From assembly GCA_026416955.1 (NCBI GenBank), contig JAOAEE010000022.1, forward strand, positions 1 to 64,000: DNA of 64,000 nt, given 5' to 3'. How positions within the stretch are numbered: the first letter of the stretch is position 1; every line of letters starts with the position of its first letter. This DNA is from Ignavibacteria bacterium (GTDB lineage Bacteria; Bacteroidota; Ignavibacteria; Kapaibacteriales; UBA2268). The translations under genes and the position numbers were made by a program. Shown here piece after piece: positions 9,508-19,065 of this stretch. The notes under the pieces were generated by a model. It was not told where the DNA came from. It saw only the letters and a program-made list of their open reading frames with translations, and ran no database searches.

Positions 9508-11580
9508 GTGAAAATAGAAAATACTACCAGTCAGTTAACTTTATTTGTTCTGGTAATATTCTTATTATTTCACTTCATTATTAATGTCCTATTTCTAAGC
9601 TTTGATTGGGAGTATACAATTAATTGGAAATTAGTTGATTACTTATTCACTTTGTTCCTAATTGCACTACTTGGTATTATTCATTTCAATTTAAATGAAA
9701 AACAATTTGTTGCAATTTCAAAATTTGGTGTAATTTTCTTAAATGATACAAAATTTATCCTCATCTTACTTCTTGTTTTTTTCACTCTTAATTTAATATT
9801 TGAAGTTATCAAATTGTTTTACGCAACAAGATACCTCCCATTTCTGCAATTGGAAATGAATTTTGTTCTATCTATCGCAATTACATATTTTTTCTTATAT
9901 TTTTTAACAAAATGGACTAACCAGATTAAGCGAAAAAATATCAAGAAGTTAAACTATCTTTACTATTTATTTATTATTATTTTTGGATTCATCATAATTA
10001 TTTATTGGATATCGCCGAAAGAAGAAAATAATTCTTCGGTGGTATGGTACTTTGAAATACTTCTTCTTTTATCCTCGGCTGTTCTTTTTTCTTTAATCTT
10101 TGGAATAAAAATTTGGATACCATATACTCAAAGAAGAATTCAAAAGAATATTCTGCTTTATTCTTTTCTTTTGGTTGCCTCTCTTATTGTTTTTATTAGT
10201 AAAAGTTCAGAAAATTATTCGGGTTTAGGCTTTTCAAATTACTTTTTTTCGGAATTTTCAAAATTTTTTGGTTTTATTCTTTTAGTTACATATATTCGAA
10301 CTTCTTATTTTTCAATTGTTTCACTCCCTTTTTCAAAAGTGCTGGAGAAAAAAATTTATGAAGTAAATTCACTATCATATTTAAGTAGAATTGTGAGAAA
10401 TTTTAACAATCTCGAACTAATTTATGAAACTATCGCTGAACTAACTTTCAATACTTTCAATCACTCGCCGGTTTGGATACAAATTTATAAAAATAATTCC
10501 TTTATTGTAAAAACCTTTAAAGGAACTTCTGAAAAGCAAATTTTCGATTTACAATCCACCCCTACCCTATTCAAAGCTATTAAAAGAATTAAGATACCAA
10601 AAGTTTTTGGAAGATTTATTGAATTACAAGGTGGAGAATTGGAAAACCAAATTCAAAATACTATTTTCGAAAGCTTTTGTATTATCCCAATATTTTTCAA
10701 AGAAACAGTTATCGGACATCTAATTGTTGCAAATACTAATCCTTACCAATTCGATGAAGATGACCTTGATTTATTAATATCTTATGTCGAAGCATTAAGT
10801 ATTTCCATCGAAGGGAACTTTTTACTTCAAGAGACTATTGAAAAGGAGAGGATGCAACAAGAACTTCTGTTAGCAAAAGAAATACAAAGAAACTTTTTAC
10901 CCAAAAGTATCCCAAAACTTGAAAATGTTGAAATCGAAGTATTTTTCAAACCGTCTGATGAAATTGGAGGTGATTTCTATGATTTTATTTTATTAGGAGA
11001 GAAGAAAATCCTAATTTTAATTGGTGATGTTTCTGGAAAAGGTATGAGTGCCTCATTTTATATGGCTTTATTAAAAGGAATTATTCTATCTTGTAGAAGA
11101 AAATTTGAAAATCCAAGGGATTTGTTTGTTCAAATTAATAGTTCGCTTTTTAAGAATATTGAATCGAAAATACATATAACTATGGCTGGGCTTTTTTTAG
11201 ACTTACAGAGTAAAAGTTTTGAATTTATTAGGGCAGGCCATACGCCAGCAATAATAAAATCTAACGGAAATGTACAAGTGTTTAAACCTGATGGAATTGG
11301 AACTGCTTTAGTTAACTCAAAAGTGTTTGAAAAAAATCTTAACCTGGCATCGGGTGAAGTTTTAGGTGGTGAATATTTTTTGCTTTTTACTGATGGATTA
11401 CCCGAAATCCTTGCTGATAAAGATATTTCGGAAGGTATTAACAAATTAAAGAATTTATTGTTAGTTTCTTATTTTAATGATAGTAATGAATTAAAAGAAA
11501 AAATTTTATCGGAAATATCAAATAAAGGAACAAAGATTGATGATGACATAACATTTTTAATTATTAGGATAAAATATTGA
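9508..11580 (+). CDS. Membrane-anchored GAF + PP2C SpoIIE/RsbU-type serine phosphatase
   Basis: Multiple N-terminal TM helices; C-terminal EIGGDFYDF, GDVSGKGMSASFYMA, RAGHTPA, TDGLPE motifs. GTG start. Confidence 0.88.
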   Translation: MKIENTTSQLTLFVLVIFLLFHFIINVLFLSFDWEYTINWKLVDYLFTLFLIALLGIIHFNLNEKQFVAISKFGVIFLNDTKFILILLLVFFTLNLIFEVIKLFYATRYLPFLQLEMNFVLSIAITYFFLYFLTKWTNQIKRKNIKKLNYLYYLFIIIFGFIIIIYWISPKEENNSSVVWYFEILLLLSSAVLFSLIFGIKIWIPYTQRRIQKNILLYSFLLVASLIVFISKSSENYSGLGFSNYFFSEFSKFFGFILLVTYIRTSYFSIVSLPFSKVLEKKIYEVNSLSYLSRIVRNFNNLELIYETIAELTFNTFNHSPVWIQIYKNNSFIVKTFKGTSEKQIFDLQSTPTLFKAIKRIKIPKVFGRFIELQGGELENQIQNTIFESFCIIPIFFKETVIGHLIVANTNPYQFDEDDLDLLISYVEALSISIEGNFLLQETIEKERMQQELLLAKEIQRNFLPKSIPKLENVEIEVFFKPSDEIGGDFYDFILLGEKKILILIGDVSGKGMSASFYMALLKGIILSCRRKFENPRDLFVQINSSLFKNIESKIHITMAGLFLDLQSKSFEFIRAGHTPAIIKSNGNVQVFKPDGIGTALVNSKVFEKNLNLASGEVLGGEYFLLFTDGLPEILADKDISEGINKLKNLLLVSYFNDSNELKEKILSEISNKGTKIDDDITFLIIRIKY

Positions 11581-11584
11581 AGGT

Positions 11585-11962
11585 GTGTTTATGTACGAAA
11601 AATTTCAAGTAGAAAAAAAACGCCTAAATGACATTGAAATTTTTTCATTGAAAGGAATTTTAGATGCACATACTGCCCCAATTTTGGAAAATTCTATGAA
11701 AGAAACACTTGAAAATGGTTTGAAAAAAATAATTATTAATTTCAAGAATCTTGAATACATTAGCAGTGCGGGTTTGGGTGTGTTTATGGCTTTTATAGAA
11801 GATACTCGAAATAATAATGGAGACATTAAGTTTTCTGAAATGCCCGACAAAATATATTCAATTTTCGAACTATTAGGGTTTCACTTGATTTTTGATATTC
11901 TTTCTAATGATGAAGAAGCAATAAATTATTTCAGACAAAACAAATTGAGAACTAATGAATGA
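11585..11962 (+). CDS. STAS-domain anti-sigma factor antagonist (RsbV-like)
   Basis: Size and LEYISSAGLGVFM phosphorylation-site motif; between RsbU- and RsbW-like genes. Confidence 0.9.
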   Translation: MFMYEKFQVEKKRLNDIEIFSLKGILDAHTAPILENSMKETLENGLKKIIINFKNLEYISSAGLGVFMAFIEDTRNNNGDIKFSEMPDKIYSIFELLGFHLIFDILSNDEEAINYFRQNKLRTNE

Positions 11963-12377
11963 ACGAAAAATAAAAATCAATGCAAATTTGTCTGAACTGG
12001 ACAAGTTACGGCTTGCAGTTAATGACTTTTGTAAAGTACATAATGTAGAAGGAAAAATCGTATATTACATTTCATTGGCAATAGAGGAAGCATTTGTAAA
12101 TTTAATAAAATATTCATTTGACTTTGATTCAAAGAGATTGGTCTATTTTTCCTTCGAAGTCGAAGAAAATGAAATAAAAATTATCATAGAAGATGACGGG
12201 AAAAGTTTTGACCCACGAACCGTTTTGCCAATAGAAAACGAACAAATAAAGAAAAAGCATACAAAAGGTGGTTTTGGAATTTTCTTAATCTCGCAAATTA
12301 TGGATAAAATTGATTATTTTCCTAAAGATAAAAATTCACCCACAAATAAATTAATCCTAACCAAGATTTTAGAATAA
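11955..12377 (+). CDS. HATPase_c anti-sigma factor kinase (RsbW-like)
   Basis: SLAIEEAFVNLIKYSF N-box, EDDGKSFDP, KGGFGIFLI G-boxes; overlaps STAS gene. Confidence 0.9.
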   Translation: MNERKIKINANLSELDKLRLAVNDFCKVHNVEGKIVYYISLAIEEAFVNLIKYSFDFDSKRLVYFSFEVEENEIKIIIEDDGKSFDPRTVLPIENEQIKKKHTKGGFGIFLISQIMDKIDYFPKDKNSPTNKLILTKILE

Positions 12378-12425
12378 ACTAAATTTTGTATTTTAGTGTT
12401 TTATATTTTTTATTGCTTTCAAATA

Positions 12426-13490
12426 ATGAAAGGTTTAATAATAGGTAGTGGAGTTTTATTAGGTTTGGTATTAGGGTTTTTTCCGAGCTTTTTAAAAAAT
12501 AAACCCATTTGGTGGAAAGTACTTGCAATGATTTTCTTTTTTATTACTGTTTTTTTGACATTCATACCATATGTTGGGTCTAACTTTGCTACTTTTAAAT
12601 TTGTTGCCAAGAATATTCCTAACTTCGTTGGGCCATTGTATTTCCAAGTAAAAGAAATTCAAACCTTCGATAATTCCACTCCGAACCAAATGCATATTTA
12701 TGTTACTATAAATAATCCACATTTCCCCGATGTTGTCGACTCACTAGTAGTTTTGGGAAATTCAATTCCACGGGAATTTTCGGGGAATTCTCCAATTATT
12801 GCAAATGTTAGTTACGATTTAAAAAGTCAAAAATTTATTTACAAATCAACAGTTGTAATTAGACCACTTTTAGTACTACCTTATGTTCCTCAATTAGGCG
12901 AACAGATAAGAATTATGAATTTCCACGTTCCCTGTGCTTGGGTTGCTGTTGTAGCATATTTGATTTCAATGTTTTTCTCTATTAAGTTTCTAAAAAATAA
13001 AAAATTTGAATTCGACGAGGTTGCTTCATCTTCAGCTTTCCTTGGAACTATTTTTGCAGTCCTTGCCACTGTTACTGGAATGATTTGGGCAAAGTTCAAT
13101 TGGGGTTCCTTCTGGAACTGGGACCCAAGGCAAACTTCAATCTTTGTTTTACTACTTATTTATTTTGCTTATTTCGTTTTAAGACAGAGTATTGAAAATT
13201 TTGAATTAAAAGCACGTCTTAGTTCGGTCTACTCTATTGTTGCTTTTATTACTGTTCCTTTCTTGGTTTTCATTATGCCAAGATTATTCGAAGGTAACCA
13301 TCCCGGTTCAGCAAACAGCCCGAACATTGGACCAATTTTAAGTGCGCAAGAAGGAAGCTTGAACCCTCTTCAAACTTTTGGTTTTGGTTTTGGATTCCTT
13401 TCGTTAACTATGCTTTTTTTCTGGTTACTTAATTTAAGAATTAGATATACAAAAATCAATGTTTCTATTAAAAGGAGGCAAAATGATTAA
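12426..13490 (+). CDS. ccmC: Haem exporter CcmC/CcsA family with N-terminal extension
   Basis: IRIMNFHVPCAW and WGSFWNWDPRQT tryptophan-rich motif; about 140 extra N-terminal residues. Start at ATG 12426 preferred over upstream GTG. Confidence 0.85.
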   Translation: MKGLIIGSGVLLGLVLGFFPSFLKNKPIWWKVLAMIFFFITVFLTFIPYVGSNFATFKFVAKNIPNFVGPLYFQVKEIQTFDNSTPNQMHIYVTINNPHFPDVVDSLVVLGNSIPREFSGNSPIIANVSYDLKSQKFIYKSTVVIRPLLVLPYVPQLGEQIRIMNFHVPCAWVAVVAYLISMFFSIKFLKNKKFEFDEVASSSAFLGTIFAVLATVTGMIWAKFNWGSFWNWDPRQTSIFVLLLIYFAYFVLRQSIENFELKARLSSVYSIVAFITVPFLVFIMPRLFEGNHPGSANSPNIGPILSAQEGSLNPLQTFGFGFGFLSLTMLFFWLLNLRIRYTKINVSIKRRQND

Positions 13491-13644
13491 TTTCCTTGTT
13501 GAAAACCAATTATACATTGTTTTAATAATAGTACTTATTGTTTGGATTGGTTTATTTGTCTATCTATTAACATTAGATAAGAATCTTTCTTCCCTAGAAA
13601 GACAAATAAATACTATGTTGAACAATCGGGAAAATAAAAAATGA
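13483..13644 (+). CDS. ccmD: CcmD-like single-TM small protein
   Basis: 53 aa, one TM helix then charged tail; AAGGAGG upstream; located between ccmC and ccmE, overlapping both. Confidence 0.65.
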   Translation: MINFLVENQLYIVLIIVLIVWIGLFVYLLTLDKNLSSLERQINTMLNNRENKK

Positions 13645-14021
13645 AAAAATATATTGCTATTGCTGGCATTGCGATAATTTTCCTCACTCTTCTTTTACTT
13701 TCTTTCAATAAAAGTTCAATTGAATATACCGACTTTCAAAAAGCAGCAAGTCTTAATAAAAAGGTTCAAGTGATTGGGAGTTTGGAAAAGACTTTACCTT
13801 TCCACTACGATATCAATACAAATGTATTTGAGTTCTATATGAAGGACAAAAAAGGAAATGTAAAATTAGTTCGTTTCAACGGACCTCAACCAAACAATTT
13901 TACTATTGCTCCAGAATTTGTTGTAAAGGGAGTAATGAAAGACACCTTGTTCCTTGCACAAGAAATCATCACCAAATGCCCTTCGAAATATGAAAGCGAA
14001 TTAGAAAAAGCAAAACAGTGA
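13641..14021 (+). CDS. ccmE: Cytochrome c maturation haem chaperone CcmE, Cys-type (CPSKY)
   Basis: N-terminal TM, OB-fold-like region (KKVQVIGSLEK...VKGVMKDTLFLAQEIITKCPSKYE). Confidence 0.88.
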   Translation: MKKYIAIAGIAIIFLTLLLLSFNKSSIEYTDFQKAASLNKKVQVIGSLEKTLPFHYDINTNVFEFYMKDKKGNVKLVRFNGPQPNNFTIAPEFVVKGVMKDTLFLAQEIITKCPSKYESELEKAKQ

Positions 14022-14028
14022 GGTAACT

Positions 14029-16287
14029 ATGTTGGGAAAAATAATAATATACATTTCTTCTGTTGCTTGGTTGCTTTCTTTTTTCCTGTTTCTCTTTGGT
14101 GAAAATTCAAAAAATGAGAAATTTTTGAAATTGGCTAAATATACTTTTTTCATCGGAATTAGTGGTATCGTTCTCGCATCAATATATCTACTATTCAATA
14201 TTTTTTCTCATAATTTTACCTTAACTTACGTCTGGAGTTATTCTTCGAGAAACTTATCGTTTTTCTTCTTGCTTTCATCATTTTATGCTGGACAAGAAGG
14301 CTCTTTCTTGCTTTGGGCTTTTTGGTTGTCGTTAATTGGTTTCATCCTTTTCTTCTATTTGAAGAAAAATCAACTCGACTTTCTCCCATTATCATTTTTC
14401 TCATTAACACTTGTTTTTATTTCAATTATTTTGGTATTAAAAAGCCCCTTTGCTGATTTGTGGGAATCTTTCCCCGATGGCAACATTCCAAAAGATTTTA
14501 TTCCTCAAGACGGAAGAGGACTGAACCCAATACTCGAAAATTATTGGATAGCAATACATCCTCCAATTTTGTTCCTTGGTTACGCATTACTTACAATACC
14601 TTTTACTTTTGCTTTAACAAGTTTTTGGAAGCAAGAGTACGATAAGTATTTGAAACCAATGTCGTTTTGGGCGCTTCTTGGTGCTGGAATTCTTGCTTTA
14701 GGAATTATGCTTGGTGGTTTTTGGGCTTACGAAACGCTTGGCTGGGGAGGCTTTTGGGCTTGGGACCCAGTGGAAAATTCTTCTCTTGTACCTTGGATTT
14801 TCATTACTGCACTTTCCCATACATTACTTTTACAAAGAATAAAAGGAGGTTATATCCGAACTAATTTTGTTCTGGCCTGGTTGAGTTTTCTTGGGGTACT
14901 TTATGCCAGTTACTTAACAAGGAGTGGAGTTTTAAGCGACACTTCTGTCCATTCATTTGTCGACCCTGGTAAAGCTGTCAACATTCTTCTTCTAATCTTT
15001 TTAGGTGTTTTTGCTTTTTTCCCGTTAATCTTGTTCTTCTTAAGAACTAAAGCAATACCACAAAGCAATCAAGAAAAAGTCCAAATCAATAGTCGGCAAT
15101 TTTTCACTCTGTTGGGTACGATTGTCCTTATTGTCGCCTCGATTATTGTCCTTGTTGGTACAAGTCTGCCTATTATTCAAGGTTTTATTGGTGCTAAAAA
15201 AGTTGCTCTTGAACCTTCATTTTACAATTTATGGATGACACCTATTGCAATTCTTCTTCTAGTATTCAACTCAATTTCTTTAATGTATTTTTGGAAGGAA
15301 ACCCCAAGGGAGAAGTTTTTAAAATTACTTTTTTATTCAACAATCCCATCCATTCTTATTTCAATTGTTTTTTTCTTTCTCTATGAAAATAAAATTCTCT
15401 ATTCTTTTCTAATGTTTTCCTCGATTTTTTCATTAATCGTGAATGTAGAAAAACTTATAAATAAAATTGTTAAAGGGAATCTACGAGTCGGAGCGTTTTT
15501 GTCCCACTTAGGAATTGCTTTCCTAATCATTGGAGCTATGCTTTCTGGAGGTTTCGAAAAAACTCAAACAATTAGTCTTTCCGAAGGTAAGACAGCAAAA
15601 GCTTTAGGTTACAATTTCTCTTTATTAAAAAAAGAAAGAATTGAATTGGATAAACCAGATCGGGAAAAGTATCGTTTCCACATCCGAATGGCAGACCAGC
15701 AAGGTAATTCTGTTTTAAAACCCATAGTTTATTGGAGCAATTTCAACAATTTTGAACAACCTTACTACGAACCAGATATAAAAACTTTTTTAACAAGAGA
15801 TATCTACCTTGCGCCAAAATCATTTATGTTCGAAGATTTCTTTAAACCAGTTTCCTTAAAAAAAGGCGATAAAATAGTTTCACCTTGGTCAAACAAGGAC
15901 TCTATATTCTTTGCAGGTTATGATATGAGTTCGATGCATACTGGAAAACAACAAGACCACTTTTTGTTTGGTTTAGTCATTAAATATTATATTGAAAACA
16001 AAGAATACTCGGATACAATCTATTCAATTCTTAATATGAAAGCTGGTTCCTTTAGTCCAGTATGGAAATTAGTTCCAACAAAGGATTTTGCTATTGGTTT
16101 TACCAAGTTTCAACCCGAAGAAAACTTGGAAAAATCAACTGTTGAATTAAGTTTTGGAAAAGAGATTTTAGTTGCCGATGTTACTGTCAAACCTTTTATT
16201 ATTTTAGTTTGGTTAGGTGTAATTTTTACTGTTTTAGGTTTTATTGTTGCAATATTCAAATATCGCAATATTGAAGAAAAAAATTAA
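14029..16287 (+). CDS. ccmF: Cytochrome c haem lyase CcmF
   Basis: Multi-TM, WGGFWAWDPVENSSLVPW signature, C-terminal periplasmic domain. Confidence 0.93.
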   Translation: MLGKIIIYISSVAWLLSFFLFLFGENSKNEKFLKLAKYTFFIGISGIVLASIYLLFNIFSHNFTLTYVWSYSSRNLSFFFLLSSFYAGQEGSFLLWAFWLSLIGFILFFYLKKNQLDFLPLSFFSLTLVFISIILVLKSPFADLWESFPDGNIPKDFIPQDGRGLNPILENYWIAIHPPILFLGYALLTIPFTFALTSFWKQEYDKYLKPMSFWALLGAGILALGIMLGGFWAYETLGWGGFWAWDPVENSSLVPWIFITALSHTLLLQRIKGGYIRTNFVLAWLSFLGVLYASYLTRSGVLSDTSVHSFVDPGKAVNILLLIFLGVFAFFPLILFFLRTKAIPQSNQEKVQINSRQFFTLLGTIVLIVASIIVLVGTSLPIIQGFIGAKKVALEPSFYNLWMTPIAILLLVFNSISLMYFWKETPREKFLKLLFYSTIPSILISIVFFFLYENKILYSFLMFSSIFSLIVNVEKLINKIVKGNLRVGAFLSHLGIAFLIIGAMLSGGFEKTQTISLSEGKTAKALGYNFSLLKKERIELDKPDREKYRFHIRMADQQGNSVLKPIVYWSNFNNFEQPYYEPDIKTFLTRDIYLAPKSFMFEDFFKPVSLKKGDKIVSPWSNKDSIFFAGYDMSSMHTGKQQDHFLFGLVIKYYIENKEYSDTIYSILNMKAGSFSPVWKLVPTKDFAIGFTKFQPEENLEKSTVELSFGKEILVADVTVKPFIILVWLGVIFTVLGFIVAIFKYRNIEEKN

Positions 16288-16352
16288 CAAACCTAAATAA
16301 TTTTTATATGCTATCGTCAAATTTTTTTTGTTCAACAAACCAGGTTTCAAGA

Positions 16353-16991
16353 ATGAATTCAAAAGTTGTTGTGTTTTTATTTTATTTTTTACTTTTTTCT
16401 TTTTCTTCTTGTCGTTCCGAAGTTAAAGAAAACTCGGAACCTCGAGAGGATTATATTGAAATATCCGAAATGAGAGAATCCCGAGAAACACAAGATTCAA
16501 ACTCCGATAATACTCCTAAATCTAAGCCGTTAGTTTTTTTTCCTAAGAGCATTGTGCCAGCCAAACCCGGAAATTTAGTCGATTTTGCTTGGGTTCAAGA
16601 TGGAAAGGAAGTCAAATTTTCTGAATTTGCAAAAGGCAAGATTGTATTGTTAAACTTTTGGGGAACATGGTGTCCACCCTGCCGTCGCGAAATCCCAGAT
16701 TTAATAGAAGTACATAATGAAAGTGAAGGTAAGGATTTTGTTGTCGTTGGTATTACATTGGAAAGGGATGTCGAAAATGCAGAGACCATTGTCAAAGATT
16801 TCGTAAATCAAAAAGGTATTCGGTATATTAACATAATAGATAAAGACCAATCAATCGCAAGAGCCTATGGTGGAATAAATGCTGTCCCAACAACTTTTAT
16901 TATCGATAAAAAAGGAAAAATAGTAGAAACATTAGTGGGAGCAAGAGGAAAGCAGGATTTTATCGATGCAATTAATCGAGCTAGAAAATAA
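16353..16991 (+). CDS. TlpA/ResA-like thioredoxin lipoprotein
   Basis: Lipobox (SFSSC), LLNFWGTWCPPCRREIPDL active site. Confidence 0.9.
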   Translation: MNSKVVVFLFYFLLFSFSSCRSEVKENSEPREDYIEISEMRESRETQDSNSDNTPKSKPLVFFPKSIVPAKPGNLVDFAWVQDGKEVKFSEFAKGKIVLLNFWGTWCPPCRREIPDLIEVHNESEGKDFVVVGITLERDVENAETIVKDFVNQKGIRYINIIDKDQSIARAYGGINAVPTTFIIDKKGKIVETLVGARGKQDFIDAINRARK

Positions 16992-17007
16992 TAAGTGTTT
17001 AAAAACA

Positions 17008-17038
17008 AAAAAGGCTGGTTTCCACCAGCCTTTTTTTT
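17008..17038. terminator. Bidirectional intrinsic terminator
   Basis: AAAAAAGGCTGG-TTTC-CACCAGCCTTTTTTTT hairpin between convergent genes. Confidence 0.85.
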
Positions 17039-17041
17039 ATA

Positions 17042-17554
17042 TTATTCATTTGGGGAAGTTTCATTTAATGTTCTTTTCCCCAACTCGTTGTCAATCATTA
17101 ATAATCCCCCTTTCCAATCCCCAATCATTTTCAACTTTTCGACAATTTCGCTTACTGTGGCTTCTTCTTCAACTTGCTCAGTAACAAACCACTGTAAGAA
17201 AATTTGGGTGGCGTGGTCTCCTTCTTTTATTGCTAAGTCGGCAAGAGAATTAATATTTTGGGTTACGTATTGTTCGTGTTTTAAAGCATCTTCCATCGCA
17301 GAAAGAGGGTTCTCCCAATTTGAGGGTGGAGCATTGATAGTGGATATTTGGACTAATCCCCCCCTATCGAGAAGATAATCGAAAAATTTCATCGCATGGG
17401 TGGTTTCTTCTTGTGCTTGTAGCCGCATCCAATGTGCAAAACCTTTCAAATTGATAGATTGAAAATAGCCAGCCATTGCAAGGTATAGATTCGAAGAGTA
17501 CATTTCTCTGGCTAATTGAGCATTCAATGCTTCTTGAATAGTTTCTTTCAACAT
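17042..17554 (-). CDS. Non-haem ferritin (Ftn)
   Basis: EMYSSNLYLAMAGYF, QAQEETTHAMKFFDYLLDRGG, WFVTEQVEEE ferroxidase motifs; GGAGGT SD upstream. Confidence 0.95.
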   Translation of the reverse strand: MLKETIQEALNAQLAREMYSSNLYLAMAGYFQSINLKGFAHWMRLQAQEETTHAMKFFDYLLDRGGLVQISTINAPPSNWENPLSAMEDALKHEQYVTQNINSLADLAIKEGDHATQIFLQWFVTEQVEEEATVSEIVEKLKMIGDWKGGLLMIDNELGKRTLNETSPNE

Positions 17555-17610
17555 TTTTTACCTCCAAAAAAAATATTTAAACGAAACAAAATAAATTATA
17601 TTATTCAATA

Positions 17611-18999
17611 TTATTTTGGTAATCTAACTAAAACAGCCGTGCCTTTTCTTCCTTCGGAAGCCAAATACGAGGGAGAGTTAATAGAAATTTCCCCACCAAG
17701 TTTTGTAATTATTTCCTTAACAAGTGCCATTCCCAAACCAGTACCCTCAATATTTTTTTCTTTTGCAGAGCTCGACCTATAAAACTCATTGAATATTTTC
17801 GGAAGTTCATTTTCTGGTATTCCTATCCCATTGTCAGCAAAAGAAATATCTAAATATTTTCCAGAATCTGTAATTCGAATTTCAATAATACCTCCGGGTT
17901 CATTGTACTTAATAGCATTTGAGATAATGTTTGAAAAAGCTAAATCGAGTAATTTCAAATTTGAGTTAATAAGTATTTTCTCTTGATATGGTAATAAACG
18001 ATAATCAAGGTTTTTTGAAATAATAAGGATCCTATGTTTTGTGTATAGTTCATTAAATAATTGAACAAGGTCTACTTCATCTTTTTCTATTTCACTCGAC
18101 AATTTTACTTGGGTAATTTTTAAAATATCCCCAATCAAATTCAGAGCGTTTTTTAAACGAGCTTGGATTCTTTCAATAGGATTACGCAGATATTCTGGAA
18201 CCTCCCCTACACTATTATTTGCGATTAAATCGACCCAAGTAAGCGCAGCAGAAATAGGTGTTTTTAAATCGTGAACCACGGTCATCACATATCTCGATTT
18301 TGTTTTCTCCGCTTCTTCCAATCCTTTGTAGGCAAAGTACAATTCCTTTTCTCGCTGGTATAATACTTTCGCTATAGAGTTTGCTAAGTAAATAGAAACA
18401 AAAACTACAATTGAAAAAGTACTAAAAAAAACAAATAAATAAATTGGGTCGTTGTAAAGAGGATATTTAATTATTCCCGCAATATGGTAATGAGGAATAA
18501 CTTGGTTGAATTCCAAAATTGCTAACGATACTAAAACTCCAATTGTAATTATCATAATCAGAGAAATAATAGTACCTGGAAGAATCAAACTCCCAATAAT
18601 CAAATGAAAAACGAAAAAAGTGTTAAATGGGGACTCTACTCCCCCAGTAAAGTAAATTAATAAAATAAGGAATACAAAATCCGTAATTATTTGCAAAAGT
18701 GAAAAATGAAGACTATGAACTCTGTATTTTTTTGAAATATCTGGAAATTTTATCCAAAGGAAATGAAAAATAACATTATATAAAAATATTGCAATAGCAA
18801 TAAGTAAAATATAATGAGTTGGAATTCCTAACAATGGGTAATAATTTTTAGCAATTATTGAAAGCAAAAGAAAGGAAAGTAGTAAAAGCGATGCCAAATA
18901 ACGAAGTTTGATTAACCATTTGTTTCTTTTTCTTATTTCTTGCCAAAAACTTTCAAATTTAACTCTCTCGGGTACTAAAGTGAATAAGCTACCAATCAT
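17611..18999 (-). CDS. Membrane sensor histidine kinase
   Basis: TM segments, HDLKTPISA H-box, NIISNAIKYNEPGG N-box, ADNGIGIPENELPKIF and GTGLGMALVKEI. Start taken at internal ATG 18999. Confidence 0.9.
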   Translation of the reverse strand: MIGSLFTLVPERVKFESFWQEIRKRNKWLIKLRYLASLLLLSFLLLSIIAKNYYPLLGIPTHYILLIAIAIFLYNVIFHFLWIKFPDISKKYRVHSLHFSLLQIITDFVFLILLIYFTGGVESPFNTFFVFHLIIGSLILPGTIISLIMIITIGVLVSLAILEFNQVIPHYHIAGIIKYPLYNDPIYLFVFFSTFSIVVFVSIYLANSIAKVLYQREKELYFAYKGLEEAEKTKSRYVMTVVHDLKTPISAALTWVDLIANNSVGEVPEYLRNPIERIQARLKNALNLIGDILKITQVKLSSEIEKDEVDLVQLFNELYTKHRILIISKNLDYRLLPYQEKILINSNLKLLDLAFSNIISNAIKYNEPGGIIEIRITDSGKYLDISFADNGIGIPENELPKIFNEFYRSSSAKEKNIEGTGLGMALVKEIITKLGGEISINSPSYLASEGRKGTAVLVRLPK

Positions 19000-19065
19000 A
19001 ACATAAAATAATTTTTCATACTCATTTCGTAAATTGTAAATTACTAAAATAACCAATATGAGAAA

